A stretch of 64,000 bases of DNA from Pseudanabaena sp. (GCA_003249015.1 QBLS01000009.1:62001-126000); one strand, 5' to 3'; shown: positions 1-8,312, counted from the stretch's first letter. The notes: generated by a model from the sequence alone, not told the origin. Numbers and translations: made by a program.

Positions 1-639
1 GAAGCGCAGCAGGAGAGATATTTAGCAAGTCGTGCTAATTTAATTACCCATGAGACAGTCTTAGAGTCTTTGATGAAGGCGATCGACCCGCATCAAGCGG
101 TTCCATTGCCTTTGCAGTTTGGTTTAGTTGTAGAGGAATGGGAAGAAGTACAACGAGATTTATTAATTCCTTACAAAACTAAGCTCAAGCAATTAGTTAA
201 TAATTTGATTGGTAAGCGTGAAGTTAGTGTCAAATTATTTTGGAATCAAACTGAAGAATTAAATCTGGCGGTTGCCGAGAATGCGGGATTACGGCAGAGG
301 CGGGAAGCACTCTCAGGAAAGGTATTGAGTATGGATGAGGCGATCGCGATCGGGCAGGAACTAGAAGCGGCGATCGAGGATCGTCAACAAGCTATTATTG
401 AAGCCTTCTTAGGTAAGTTGCAGCCGATCTCCCATGAATATGCAGAGGGTGAACTGCTTACCGAAAATATGATTTACAACGGTTCTTTTTTAATCGATTG
501 GGATCGCGAAGCAGAGTTTGCAGAGGCTGTTGAAGCTCTAGATCTACAATTTGAAAATCGCCTTCGCATTCGTTACAACGACTTCACCGCACCCTATAAC
601 TTTGTCAATATAGACCGCGACGACGATCGCGAAGAATAA
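1..639 (+). CDS. GvpL/GvpF family gas vesicle protein (5' end outside window)
   Basis: The frame is open from base 1, so the gene starts upstream and at least 212 C-terminal residues are present. GvpF/GvpL proteins are minor structural or assembly factors of the gas vesicle shell that bind the main protein GvpA. The family signature is at the C-terminus: an asparagine-glycine-x-phenylalanine-leucine-(I/V) stretch (NGSFLI), then a DRxAEF-like segment (DREAEFAEAV), an arginine-rich strand and the closing PYNFVNI motif. A charged helical region (about residues 55-125 of the visible part) is typical of the family. F and L are paralogues that I cannot separate here. The gene ends in an acidic tail and its stop codon overlaps a strong terminator hairpin, so it is probably the last gene of a gvp operon lying to the left. 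Confidence 0.85.
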   Translation, partial: EAQQERYLASRANLITHETVLESLMKAIDPHQAVPLPLQFGLVVEEWEEVQRDLLIPYKTKLKQLVNNLIGKREVSVKLFWNQTEELNLAVAENAGLRQRREALSGKVLSMDEAIAIGQELEAAIEDRQQAIIEAFLGKLQPISHEYAEGELLTENMIYNGSFLIDWDREAEFAEAVEALDLQFENRLRIRYNDFTAPYNFVNIDRDDDREE

Positions 640-668
640 AAAAGAGCGCACCGAGTGCGCTCTTTTTT
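638..668 (+). terminator. Intrinsic terminator overlapping the gvp stop codon
   Basis: A perfect 14-bp inverted repeat (A-rich left arm, GAGCGCAC / GTGCGCTC core) with a 3-nt loop CGA, ending in a run of T. The left arm begins within the TAA stop of the gas vesicle gene. Confidence 0.9.
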
Positions 669-689
669 ATTTCTAATTCAATAAGAGTA

Positions 690-789
690 AGTAGCTAAGC
701 ATAATTAAAAGCTAGAACCAGAGGTTGTTCCGCCCGCGCAGCGGGCGGAACAACCTTTTTGGTTTTAGGGTTACTTATGCCTAGCTACT
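690..789. repeat. MITE-like palindromic element, family A
   Basis: A 100-bp element whose ends are near-inverted copies of AGTAGCTAGGCATAAGTAA, with an inner hairpin built on GTTCCGCCCGC / GCGGGCGGAAC. Related elements lie at 10993-11092, 17567-17730, 26453-26546, 50345-50421 and (left half only) 62920-62990. It has no coding potential and is the size of a non-autonomous transposable element. Confidence 0.75.
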
Positions 790-798
790 CATCTTGAA

Positions 799-1692
799 TT
801 AATTGCTGCGAGTTCTGGGAACTTGACGGGTCGCCAGATCGCTTTCGTCTAGAATTTTCTTAACTTGTGGCTGAGACAAGACAACCTTGACATCATCTAT
901 CAGCTTATCGCCCCATAGGTTTTCCACTAAATGGGAAATTTTGCCATAGCGAGGATCAATCTTCATGGCTTCTACAGCTAGTTGGGTCGCTTTTTCGCGA
1001 TCGCCTTTGCGATAAAAGGCTGTGGCAAGGGCGAGCGTTGGCTCGGCAGCAAGAAATTCGATTTTTTCGGCTTGCTTGAGTGAGCTTTGCCATTTGGCGA
1101 TCGCCTGATCGATATTGCCCCGTTCATACTCGACTAGCCCGATGTTATTAGTTGCTGCCCAAAATTTATTGTCAATAACCAGAACTTCGTTATAAATCTT
1201 AACAGCCTCGTCGTAACGCTTAGTCAAGAAATAGGCATTACCTAAGTCAAATAATGCGGTGGATGACTTGGGGTCGATTGCCAACCCCTGCTTAATATTG
1301 GCGATCGCTTCAGGATAATTTTTGTTACGCAGGTAAGCTGCCCCTAGGCTAAACAAAATAGTCGGCTCATCTTTTTTGAGGCGATGGGCTGTCGTTAGGG
1401 AAGCGATCGCCTCACTATATTTTTCTTGACGCAGATAGATACTGCCAAGGATGCCTTGAGTCTGAAAAGCTTTGGGCGCGAGCTGTGCAGCTAGGCGAGC
1501 GCGAGGGAGAGCCAGATCGTACTGCTCAAACTGAGCCAGTTGAGCTGCTTCTCTTGCAAGGTTTAAAGCTTGTTCTTCTAAGTTGCCAAAGTTAATTCGT
1601 GTTGTGTGGGGTAGTAGGGCTTGAGCGCGTAGGGGAGAGGCTCCTACGCCAACAGCAGCAAAAATTGCTAGCAACCAAATTCGATAACGCAC
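799..1692 (-). CDS. Exported TPR-repeat protein
   Basis: This 297-residue protein begins with a basic stretch and a hydrophobic segment ending in a signal-peptidase-like SPLRAQA, so it is probably secreted to the periplasm or thylakoid lumen side. The rest is a run of about five to six tetratricopeptide repeats with the usual spacing (for example LGAAYLRNKNYPEAIANI and LGNAYFLTKRYDEAVKIY), a scaffold for protein-protein contacts. I prefer the GTG start at 1692, which gives a compact signal peptide; an in-frame TTG at 1710 adds six residues. It stands alone between repeat elements. The partner is unknown. Confidence 0.7.
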   Translation of the reverse strand: MRYRIWLLAIFAAVGVGASPLRAQALLPHTTRINFGNLEEQALNLAREAAQLAQFEQYDLALPRARLAAQLAPKAFQTQGILGSIYLRQEKYSEAIASLTTAHRLKKDEPTILFSLGAAYLRNKNYPEAIANIKQGLAIDPKSSTALFDLGNAYFLTKRYDEAVKIYNEVLVIDNKFWAATNNIGLVEYERGNIDQAIAKWQSSLKQAEKIEFLAAEPTLALATAFYRKGDREKATQLAVEAMKIDPRYGKISHLVENLWGDKLIDDVKVVLSQPQVKKILDESDLATRQVPRTRSN

Positions 1693-1931
1693 AGGTATAA
1701 CTCTTACCAATTATGAATGTAGGGTGATTGTATTTCAAATGATAGCGCTTCTGACCAAGATCCGATTTTGGGGTCGGTAGCACTGAAGGTGCTACCAATC
1801 AGCAATATGCTGCGCTATGGGCAACATCTGATTATTTATTTTAGTTTGGAAGATTTTTTTAAGTAGCGATGCTTGCTAGAATAAACCTAGAAATTTTGCC
1901 AGATTTATTAACACATTTTAAGAAAACTGCT

Positions 1932-2063
1932 ATGGACTTTGTAACTTCTCTACTTTCAAGCATCAACTTTCAGCTAATTTTTCAATTGACCTGCTTAGCT
2001 TTGATTGTGATTTCGGGCCCAGTCATTATCTTTTTGCTTTCCGCCAATGGCGGAGATATGTAA
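1932..2063 (+). CDS. psb30: Photosystem II protein Psb30 (Ycf12)
   Basis: A 43-residue, single-span membrane protein of the photosystem II core, located at the periphery near cytochrome b559 and PsbJ/PsbK. The C-terminal half, LTCLALIVISGPVIIFLLSA followed by NGGDM, is the conserved Psb30/Ycf12 signature (L-I-V-x-x-G-P-x-x-I-F-L-L, then a GG-containing tail). An upstream in-frame ATG at 1869 would add 21 non-conserved residues, so the ATG at 1932 is chosen because it gives the usual size of about 40 residues. A strong hairpin follows at 2084, so the gene is probably monocistronic. Confidence 0.9.
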   Translation: MDFVTSLLSSINFQLIFQLTCLALIVISGPVIIFLLSANGGDM

Positions 2064-2083
2064 TATTCTCCAAAGTTTAGGCT

Positions 2084-2130
2084 TCCAAATAAAAAGAGAC
2101 GTTGCTTCGCAACGTCTCTTTTTATTTGGA
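2084..2130 (+). terminator. Terminator of psb30
   Basis: A perfect 22-bp inverted repeat with loop TTC. The core is GAGACGTTGC / GCAACGTCTC, flanked by A-rich and T-rich arms. It lies 20 bp behind the psb30 stop codon. Confidence 0.9.
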
Positions 2131-2162
2131 AGTAACTAAGCCCCGCCCGCTTAGCGGGCGTT

Positions 2163-2265
2163 ATACCAAATAAAGAAATGGCGTAGCCATTTCTTTATTT
2201 GAAAACCCATATTGGGTTTGGTTTTCAATTCACAAGCATTGTAGTCACACTTTTGTGAATTGGTA
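2163..2265. repeat. MITE-like element, family C
   Basis: About 103 bp, with ends of the form TACCAAAT... and its inverse ...GAATTGGTA. It contains the hairpin AGAAATGGC-GTA-GCCATTTCT and a GGGTTT-rich middle. Related copies lie at 13512-13610, 34772-34812 (partial) and 47750-47961 (interrupted by another element). Confidence 0.7.
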
Positions 2266-2273
2266 TCAGTTAC

Positions 2274-2420
2274 TTACCTAGGTTTTGGTAGCCAAGCCCA
2301 ATGACAATAGTTGGGATGCAGATGATCCTTAGGTTCATGGGTTTCTAGAACTTCATCGGTTTGGCGATCGCGATAATCGCTATATCTCTGTTGTTGTCGA
2401 TCCTGTTGATTAACTTTCAT
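2274..2420 (-). CDS. Small hypothetical protein (48 aa)
   Basis: A short open frame encoding a charged, glutamine-rich N-terminus and an aromatic C-terminus ending HPNYCHWAWLPKPR. I do not recognise the family. Three features argue that it is real: a consensus -10 box TATAAT (2453-2458) with a TTGTGA -35-like box 18 bp upstream, GGTGA seven to eight bases before the chosen ATG, and a clean stop. An in-frame ATG at 2432 would add four residues. No membrane segment or known motif is seen. A transcribed, non-conserved ORF remains possible. Confidence 0.5.
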   Translation of the reverse strand: MKVNQQDRQQQRYSDYRDRQTDEVLETHEPKDHLHPNYCHWAWLPKPR

Positions 2421-2452
2421 TTTATTCACCATAAATATGTTTGCATATTTGT

Positions 2453-2482
2453 ATTATAAGCTACAAATAGCCTATTTCACAA
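2453..2482 (-). promoter_or_regulatory. Sigma-70-type promoter of the small gene at 2274-2420
   Basis: Reading the minus strand, TTGTGA (2482-2477), an 18-bp spacer, then a perfect TATAAT (2458-2453), about 20-30 bp before the candidate start codons. Confidence 0.55.
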
Positions 2483-2502
2483 AAAACATGACATCAATTG
2501 CA

Positions 2503-2531
2503 CTACAGCGCTTTACCCTGACTGAAAACCC
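2503..2531 (-). repeat. Hairpin-tail element copy 1
   Basis: On the minus strand this reads GGGTTTT, a short linker, then AAAGCGCTGTA. It sits between the hairpin at 2531-2577 and the promoter of the small gene. Better matches occur at 28532-28560, 34653-34676 and 51648-51676, each just upstream of a gene. Confidence 0.5.
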
Positions 2532-2577
2532 AAAAAAAATTGCCAGTGGCGCAACGCGCCACTGGCAATTTTTTTGT
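2531..2577 (-). terminator. Hairpin after the DUF697 GTPase gene
   Basis: Arms of about 21 bp (TTGCCAGTGGCGC / GCGCCACTGGCAA plus A/T tracts) with loop AAC, lying 9 bp downstream of the stop codon at 2586 on the minus strand. Confidence 0.8.
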
Positions 2578-2585
2578 AACAAAAG

Positions 2586-4187
2586 CTAGTCGGCTAGAGG
2601 TTCTCGATCCTGTTGCCGTATAGAGTATTCAGCAAGCTGATGGGAAAGGCGCTTGGAAACATTGCTTACAAAATCCATGACAAAGCGATCGCTTTGCAAT
2701 GCTTGAAAAGTTCTTTGGCTGATCTTTTGTAAAACTAATAAATTCTCGACAGACTTAGAATTGCCCTCGGTTGCCAATTGCGGATTTTGTTCCAGATAAG
2801 TCAGAAAGCTATTGCCCCCAATATGGGTCAAGTAAGCGGCGGTGGCGGCTTGCAAAAAACCACCGATCGCATAGGTAATCGCATTTACCTTGAGACAAGA
2901 GGCGATCGCCGAAGTTGCGATTTCCACACAGCCAAGCTGCACTAATTGCTTAGCGATCGTGATCGCGAACTGCTGCGATTGCTTAAAGCTGATCGGGCAT
3001 TCATAAATCTTGCCAAGGTCAATCAACATTTGTGTGTTGATAGCTGCGCCTGCTAGCAAATCAAGGGCAGGAATGGGATTAGCAAATACTGTTGTTGCCG
3101 CGATGACTTGGTAACGCTCAATTACAATTTTGGCTGCTTGGCGACGTTCCGCATTAATGGAACTGTTTACTTGTTGTAACAGATTTTCAATCTGAAGCTC
3201 GGTGTTATGAACTAGTAGCTCTTCCCATTCATAGGAAAGAATTGTCTCAATGCGATCTTTAAGTTGGCTTACATCAGGCGGAATATTTTCCCACCACTCT
3301 TGCATGGTCTCGCCACCGACTGGATCGGCTTGTCGGACTTTAATCGGGCTAGGCTGAGCCGCGATCGCCACAATATCTTGTTCAACTAAAAACTCACAGG
3401 TGGAGGCTTTGAGCTTAGCGAGAATTGTGGCGCGATCGCTGGGCAAATATAAATCCGTCTTGTTAAAAGCTAAAATTATCCGCTTTCCCAATCGCGCCAA
3501 ATTGGTTAATTCTCGATATTCAATACTCGTCAGATCGCCCACAGTTACAAATACAAGTAAATCAGCCACCTGAGCTAATTCAATCGCTTCTTTTTCCCTC
3601 TGCTGACCGATCACACCCATCTCTTGCAATCCCGATGTGTCAATCAATGATACCTGTCGCTTTAATTTCGAGTCCTTGGCAGAGTTTATAAAATTAAAGC
3701 CAGCTAAGGGATTAATTACATCACGGTAACTATACTCTTGGCGATCGCTTGTGCCGATCTCTGCGGAGGTTTTCCCAACTTTTGCACCCAGTAAGGCATT
3801 GACTAGTGAAGTTTTCCCTGCCGCGCCCATACCAAAAACAACAATCCGAAAATGATTTTTTTGCAAATTACTGGTAATTTGCTGCACCTGCTCACTTAAG
3901 GTTTGGCGCTTGCCCTGATCGGCTAACTTCGCGATCCTCTGATCGACTTGCTGTAACTTATTTAATAAATATTGACGGTTGACCTCTTGGGGTCGCTCAA
4001 TTACGGAAGCGAGACTCTGACGCGCATTGGCAAATAGCATCGATCCCCCAACCATGAGAGTGGTAATGCTAAATAAATGCCAATCATGTTCTAAGGAAAA
4101 TAGGGTACTGGCGATCGCCACAACGCTGACAATTCCTGCCCCTATCAACCAATTTTTGCTTGTCAAAGTCATCCGAGAATTCAGCAT
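2586..4187 (-). CDS. Membrane-associated GTPase with DUF697 domain
   Basis: A 533-residue protein. An N-terminal hydrophobic hairpin (about residues 10-50) is followed by a Ras/Era-like G domain. The P-loop GMGAAGKTSLVN lies near residue 119, the G3 motif is DTSGLQ, and the G4 motif is NKTD. The C-terminal part (about residues 330-490) carries alanine-rich hydrophobic stretches typical of DUF697, which are thought to insert in membranes. Related cyanobacterial proteins are annotated as GTP-binding and have no settled role. The longest frame starts inside a repeat at 4265; I chose the ATG at 4187 (MLNSRM) because the extra 26 residues come from repeat DNA. It is divergent from aroK. Confidence 0.75.
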   Translation of the reverse strand: MLNSRMTLTSKNWLIGAGIVSVVAIASTLFSLEHDWHLFSITTLMVGGSMLFANARQSLASVIERPQEVNRQYLLNKLQQVDQRIAKLADQGKRQTLSEQVQQITSNLQKNHFRIVVFGMGAAGKTSLVNALLGAKVGKTSAEIGTSDRQEYSYRDVINPLAGFNFINSAKDSKLKRQVSLIDTSGLQEMGVIGQQREKEAIELAQVADLLVFVTVGDLTSIEYRELTNLARLGKRIILAFNKTDLYLPSDRATILAKLKASTCEFLVEQDIVAIAAQPSPIKVRQADPVGGETMQEWWENIPPDVSQLKDRIETILSYEWEELLVHNTELQIENLLQQVNSSINAERRQAAKIVIERYQVIAATTVFANPIPALDLLAGAAINTQMLIDLGKIYECPISFKQSQQFAITIAKQLVQLGCVEIATSAIASCLKVNAITYAIGGFLQAATAAYLTHIGGNSFLTYLEQNPQLATEGNSKSVENLLVLQKISQRTFQALQSDRFVMDFVSNVSKRLSHQLAEYSIRQQDREPLAD

Positions 4188-4220
4188 AGGTATTTGTATG
4201 TCTACAGCCAAGTGTATCAG

Positions 4221-4372
4221 TATAGCTATACCCAAGAAGCGAGTGGCGGCGCGAAGCGCCGCCAAAAATCACAAAATTGTTTTTGCTAAGAAAAAGTAAA
4301 GGCTGCGCCGTAAAATAAAGAACCAATTTTGATGGCGCGGCTCAGCCGCACCATCAAAATTGGTTCTTTATT
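4221..4372. repeat. Two palindromes between divergent genes
   Basis: 4221-4264 is a truncated family-B element (TATAGCTATA..., core GGCGGCGC-GAA-GCGCCGCC). 4314-4372 is a separate palindrome with 22-bp perfect outer arms (AATAAAGAACCA... / ...TGGTTCTTTATT) and a CGCGGC-rich middle. Both lie in the shared upstream region of the GTPase gene and aroK, so neither can act as a terminator for its neighbours. Confidence 0.7.
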
Positions 4373-4388
4373 AAATTGCAAAACCCCA

Positions 4389-4940
4389 ATGTCGATGCTT
4401 AACGGGACAAATATTTTTTTAATTGGGATGATGGGCGCGGGAAAAAGCACAGTGGGCAAAATTCTCGCTCAAAAATTAGGCTACAACTTCCTCGATACGG
4501 ATCCCCTAATCGAACAATGTGCAGGTAAATCTATTTCGGAAATATTTGCCAATGATGGTGAAGAAGCTTTTCGGGATCTAGAGCAACAGGTACTTTCTCA
4601 AGTCTCCACTTACACCCGCTTAGTAGTCGCCACAGGCGGCGGCATCGTCATGCGATCGCTAAATTGGTCACACCTCCATGATGGTCTAGTTGTCTGGATC
4701 GATGTACCTGTTGATATTCTCCACGATCGCCTCAAAACTGAATCAGCACAACGACCACTTCTGCAAATTGCCGATCCCCTGCAAAAACTAAATGATTTGT
4801 ATAGCCAAAGGCGCGATCGCTATGCCCAAGCAGACATCTCGATTATGGTCACGGACAGCGAAACTCCTGAAGCAGTTAGTGATCGGTTAATTACCATGAT
4901 TGCCTCAAGGATCACACCCGATCACCTCAAGCAACACTAA
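4389..4940 (+). CDS. aroK: Shikimate kinase
   Basis: It phosphorylates shikimate to shikimate 3-phosphate with ATP, the fifth step of the chorismate pathway. The 183 residues match the family's usual size. Visible motifs are the Walker A loop GMMGAGKSTVG, the shikimate-binding DTD in FLDTDPLIE, the FRDLE segment with its substrate-binding arginine, the GGG of VATGGGIV, and the lid-region arginine in QRPLL. The longest frame begins in the upstream palindrome at 4329; the ATG at 4389 (MSMLNG) is preferred. No obvious operon partner: a terminator palindrome follows directly. Confidence 0.95.
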   Translation: MSMLNGTNIFLIGMMGAGKSTVGKILAQKLGYNFLDTDPLIEQCAGKSISEIFANDGEEAFRDLEQQVLSQVSTYTRLVVATGGGIVMRSLNWSHLHDGLVVWIDVPVDILHDRLKTESAQRPLLQIADPLQKLNDLYSQRRDRYAQADISIMVTDSETPEAVSDRLITMIASRITPDHLKQH

Positions 4941-4993
4941 AACCCATAAGAATAGTGGCGGCGCTTCGCGCCGCCACTATTCTTATGGGTTTT
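4939..4993 (+). terminator. Terminator palindrome overlapping the aroK stop
   Basis: A perfect 26-bp inverted repeat, core GGCGGCGC-TTC-GCGCCGCC, whose left arm starts on the last two bases of the aroK stop codon and whose right arm ends GGGTTTT. Confidence 0.9.
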
Positions 4994-5141
4994 ACTTAGT
5001 TAACAGCCAAGACATTCGGTTTGCGCTCACAATCTGAGGAGTGCTAGTATACTTTTTTTAGTTTGGAACAAGCTTGTTTTGTTCAGGCTCATGTATGGCT
5101 GTAATACCTGAAGAGAAAATGGTTGCATCATCCTATCTTGA

Positions 5142-7856
5142 GTGAGCATCAACAATCTCGAAGTTGAGACTAACCGAAAAAATTTTTGTGCTGACATGAC
5201 ACCATCATCCCCTTCTCGCATACCCGCAGATAACAGCGCCACAATTGATGTGATTGCAGAAGGTGACTTGTCTTCTGCCAAGTCTAGTCCAGATTTCTCC
5301 GATATTTCGCCCAATATTTCACAATTTACCGACCAAAATCCTGTCAAGAATGCCTCTAGTGGGCTAGCGGTGACTAAAGGTGGCAACTTTGCCTCGGTAC
5401 TTGCCCCCCTTACCCCCGAAAAGTTTAGTCAAGTCGTCAATGATGTTGAGCAAAGATTGCGGATCGTCAATCAAACCCTCGGAATGCTCAACACCGACTT
5501 TGATGTAATCCTTGATGAAATGCTGCAAGCGATTCGCGGCAAAATTGGCGAACTCCTCTCCGCCGATCGCACCACCATTTTTTTGCTAGATTCTGACAAA
5601 AATCAGCTCTGGACAAATGTCCCCAGTGGCAATGGCAAAAATATTGAGATCAGGATTTCTACGGAGCCAACTAGCATCGCGGGCGAAGTTGCCACCTACG
5701 GACGAATTGTAAATATCCCCTACGATTTCTTTGACGATCCGCGCTCGTCTGAAGCGAAAAAACAATATGACCGCACGGGCTATCGCACCTACACGATGTT
5801 AGCGATGCCCTTGCTCAATGACAATGATCAATTAGTTGCCGTCGTGCAGCTAATCAACAAACTACGCATCAGCGATCGCACCTTACCCCTTGAAGATCGC
5901 ATCGATAACATAGGCTTTACCGAAGAAGATCAAGCTCTATTTGCTCAATTTGCACCATCAATGCGTCTGATTTTAGAAAGCTCTCAAGCCTTCTACTCGG
6001 CGGCTCAAAAGCAACGCGCCGCTGATGCGCTGATGAAAGCAGCCATGTCTCTAGGACAGAGTTTAGACCTAGAAACCACCTTGAAAAAGGTGATGGAAGA
6101 AGCCAAATTATTGATGAATGCCGATCGCAGTACCCTGTGGTTAATTGATCGTGATCACAATGATCTTTGGACACAAATCGTTAACCAAAATGGCACAACT
6201 AAGGAGTTACGCGTACCGATGGGCGTTGGTTTTGCGGGACGGGTGGCGATCACGGGGGAAGTTCTGAACATTCCCTTTGACCTTTACGATCATCCTGATG
6301 CCAATAATTCCATGAAGTTTGATCAAGCTAATGGGTATCGCACCTGTAGCTTGCTCTGTATGCCCGTCTTTAACTCCAATAAAGAACTAATCGGCGTGAC
6401 CCAATTAGTCAATAAAGTTCAGCGTGGAGAATTTGCCGAATATAATCCTGCCAACTGGCCAACTGCTCCCGAGCGCTTCAAGGCAAGCTTTAATAGCAAC
6501 GATGAAGAGTTTATGAAAGTCTTCAACGTCCAAGCAGGTGTAGCTCTGGAAAACGCCAAGCTGTTTGCCAAGGTCAAGCAAGAACAGCAAATGCAAAGAG
6601 ATATTTTGCGAAGTCTTTCCGATGGTGTTATTTCCACAGATAAACATGGCAAAATCATTGCCGCCAATGAACGCGCCTACGATTTGTTAGGTGTTAAAAA
6701 TGCGCTCCTAGAAGGACAGTCTGTCTATGAGTTAGTGAACATCGAAAAAGCCAACTTTACCAAATGGTTTGATACCAGCTTGGAAGGCAGTGACGAAAAG
6801 AGTCGTAAGCAGTATTATCCTGACCAAACTCTGCGCTCCACCGACGGCGCACAGCATAGTATCAATATTTCCATAAATACTATGTCTGAAAGCGATGAAG
6901 GTGAGGGCGTGCGTGGCGCTCTAGTGGTTATGGAAGACATCAGCCAAGAAAAGCGCCTCAAAAGTACGATGTATCGCTACATGACCCAAGAATTAGCCGA
7001 ACAGCTTTTGGCGGGTGGGGATGCCAAAATGGGTGGCGATCGCAAAGAAGTCTCGGTACTCTTTTCCGATATTCGTAGTTACACCACGATCACTGAGACG
7101 CTCGCCGCAGAAGATGTGGTGATGATGCTCAACGAGTACTTTGAGACGATGGTGGAAGCCGTCTTTAATTACAAAGGCACACTTGACAAATACATCGGCG
7201 ATGCAATTATGGCGGTCTTTGGCTCACCCCTGCCGATTCCCGATCATGCTTGGATGGCTGTGCAAACCGCGATCGATATGCGCCAACGCTTGCACGAATT
7301 TAATATCAAGCGTATCGAAAAGCTCAAGCCCCAAACTCAAAAAGAGCTAGATATGGCAACAATCAGGGTCGGCATAGGTATTAACTCCGATACCGTAATT
7401 AGTGGCAATATTGGCTCAACCAGACGCATGGAATTCACGGCGATCGGTGATGGTGTCAATCTGGGATCGCGCCTCGAAGGAGCCAGTAAGCAATATGGTA
7501 CGGATGCGGTAATTAGTGAAACTACTTACAATCTTTGTCGCGATCGCCTGTGGGTGAGAGAACTGGATCGCATCCAAGTCAAGGGTAAAAATCGTCCTGT
7601 GAGCATTTATGAGCTAGTCGGATTAAAATCTGACAGACTTGATGATCATCAATCCCAAATCATCGAGCGTTACCATGCTGGACGCGAGCATTATCTCAAT
7701 CGCAAATTTAGTAAAGCTGTCGCCGAATTTGCCGAAGTGCTGGAACTTGATAGCCACAACAAAGCTGCCAATATCCACATTACCCGTTGCCAACATTTCC
7801 TACTCAATCCCCCAGATGATGAGTGGGATGGAGTTTGGAGATTAACCGAAAAGTAA
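5142..7856 (+). CDS. GAF-GAF-PAS class III adenylate cyclase
   Basis: A soluble 904-residue enzyme predicted to make cAMP from ATP. Order: a low-complexity N-terminus (1-90), GAF1 (about 95-275), GAF2 (about 285-470), PAS (about 485-600), class III catalytic domain (about 630-820) and a short TPR-like tail (about 835-885). The metal-binding aspartates are Asp643 (LFSDI) and Asp687 (YIGDAIM). The base-selecting residues are Lys683 and Thr766, the Lys/Thr pair of the cyanobacterial CyaB1 type, which points to adenine. Domain order and tail also resemble CyaB1, whose GAF domains sense cyclic nucleotide. I use the GTG at 5142; an ATG at 5196 would remove 18 residues. The next gene starts 6 nt after the stop. 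Confidence 0.9.
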   Translation: MSINNLEVETNRKNFCADMTPSSPSRIPADNSATIDVIAEGDLSSAKSSPDFSDISPNISQFTDQNPVKNASSGLAVTKGGNFASVLAPLTPEKFSQVVNDVEQRLRIVNQTLGMLNTDFDVILDEMLQAIRGKIGELLSADRTTIFLLDSDKNQLWTNVPSGNGKNIEIRISTEPTSIAGEVATYGRIVNIPYDFFDDPRSSEAKKQYDRTGYRTYTMLAMPLLNDNDQLVAVVQLINKLRISDRTLPLEDRIDNIGFTEEDQALFAQFAPSMRLILESSQAFYSAAQKQRAADALMKAAMSLGQSLDLETTLKKVMEEAKLLMNADRSTLWLIDRDHNDLWTQIVNQNGTTKELRVPMGVGFAGRVAITGEVLNIPFDLYDHPDANNSMKFDQANGYRTCSLLCMPVFNSNKELIGVTQLVNKVQRGEFAEYNPANWPTAPERFKASFNSNDEEFMKVFNVQAGVALENAKLFAKVKQEQQMQRDILRSLSDGVISTDKHGKIIAANERAYDLLGVKNALLEGQSVYELVNIEKANFTKWFDTSLEGSDEKSRKQYYPDQTLRSTDGAQHSINISINTMSESDEGEGVRGALVVMEDISQEKRLKSTMYRYMTQELAEQLLAGGDAKMGGDRKEVSVLFSDIRSYTTITETLAAEDVVMMLNEYFETMVEAVFNYKGTLDKYIGDAIMAVFGSPLPIPDHAWMAVQTAIDMRQRLHEFNIKRIEKLKPQTQKELDMATIRVGIGINSDTVISGNIGSTRRMEFTAIGDGVNLGSRLEGASKQYGTDAVISETTYNLCRDRLWVRELDRIQVKGKNRPVSIYELVGLKSDRLDDHQSQIIERYHAGREHYLNRKFSKAVAEFAEVLELDSHNKAANIHITRCQHFLLNPPDDEWDGVWRLTEK

Positions 7857-7862
7857 AAAACT

Positions 7863-8150
7863 ATGCCTGAAATCCGTTTTCAAATCGCTTGGCCAGATAA
7901 TTCCCTAGATTCTTGCTACTCGCCATCTTTAGTGGTTAAAGAATATTTTACGCCTGACACGGAGTATGACCTGATCGACTTCTTGGAGCGATCGCGTACC
8001 GCTTTAAACATTGCTAGCGATCGCGTCAAAGCCAAGTATGGGTTTCCCTGCGGACTGGCTCTAGGACAGCTACAGGATATCGAAGCCAAGGCTTTGCAAT
8101 ATTCTCAGCTAGAGAAGCCGAAAGTAAAATTTATTAAATTTAATAATTAG
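7863..8150 (+). CDS. MSMEG_0570 family nitrogen-starvation-response protein
   Basis: A 95-residue protein matching a small family named after a mycobacterial nitrogen-starvation gene cluster. Its signature is MPEIRFQIAWPDNS near the start, CYSPSLVVKEYF, then SRTALNIASDRVKAKYGFPC with a conserved cysteine. The biochemical role is not established to my knowledge. It starts 6 nt after the adenylate cyclase stop, so the two are probably co-transcribed, which would link this family to cAMP signalling here. The gene ends just upstream of tRNA-Ser. Confidence 0.8.
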   Translation: MPEIRFQIAWPDNSLDSCYSPSLVVKEYFTPDTEYDLIDFLERSRTALNIASDRVKAKYGFPCGLALGQLQDIEAKALQYSQLEKPKVKFIKFNN

Positions 8151-8196
8151 CTTGCAAATAGTACCGTATCTGCTAAGATATAATTCCTAATTAATT

Positions 8197-8288
8197 GGAG
8201 AGATGGCTGAGTGGACGAAAGCGGCAGATTGCTAATCTGTTGTACGGCAGGTAACTCCGTACCGAGGGTTCGAATCCCTCTCTCTCCG
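8197..8288 (+). tRNA. tRNA-Ser (anticodon GCU)
   Basis: The acceptor arm GGAGAGA (8197-8203) pairs with TCTCTCC (8281-8287), followed by discriminator G. The anticodon stem-loop CAGATTGCTAATCTG presents GCT, which reads AGC/AGU serine codons. A long variable arm (GTACGGCAGG...CCGTAC) is typical of tRNA-Ser, and the T-arm is GGGTTCGAATCCC. CCA is not encoded. A perfect TATAAT lies at 8179-8184; no well-spaced -35 box is clear. Confidence 0.97.
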
Positions 8289-8312
8289 TTCACAAGCCTA
8301 AGATAGAGCGAT

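Noticed and set aside
1592-1798. 68-codon minus-strand frame upstream of the TPR gene
   Set aside because: It overlaps the TPR start in another frame, has no motif, and its composition is that of an intergenic shadow.
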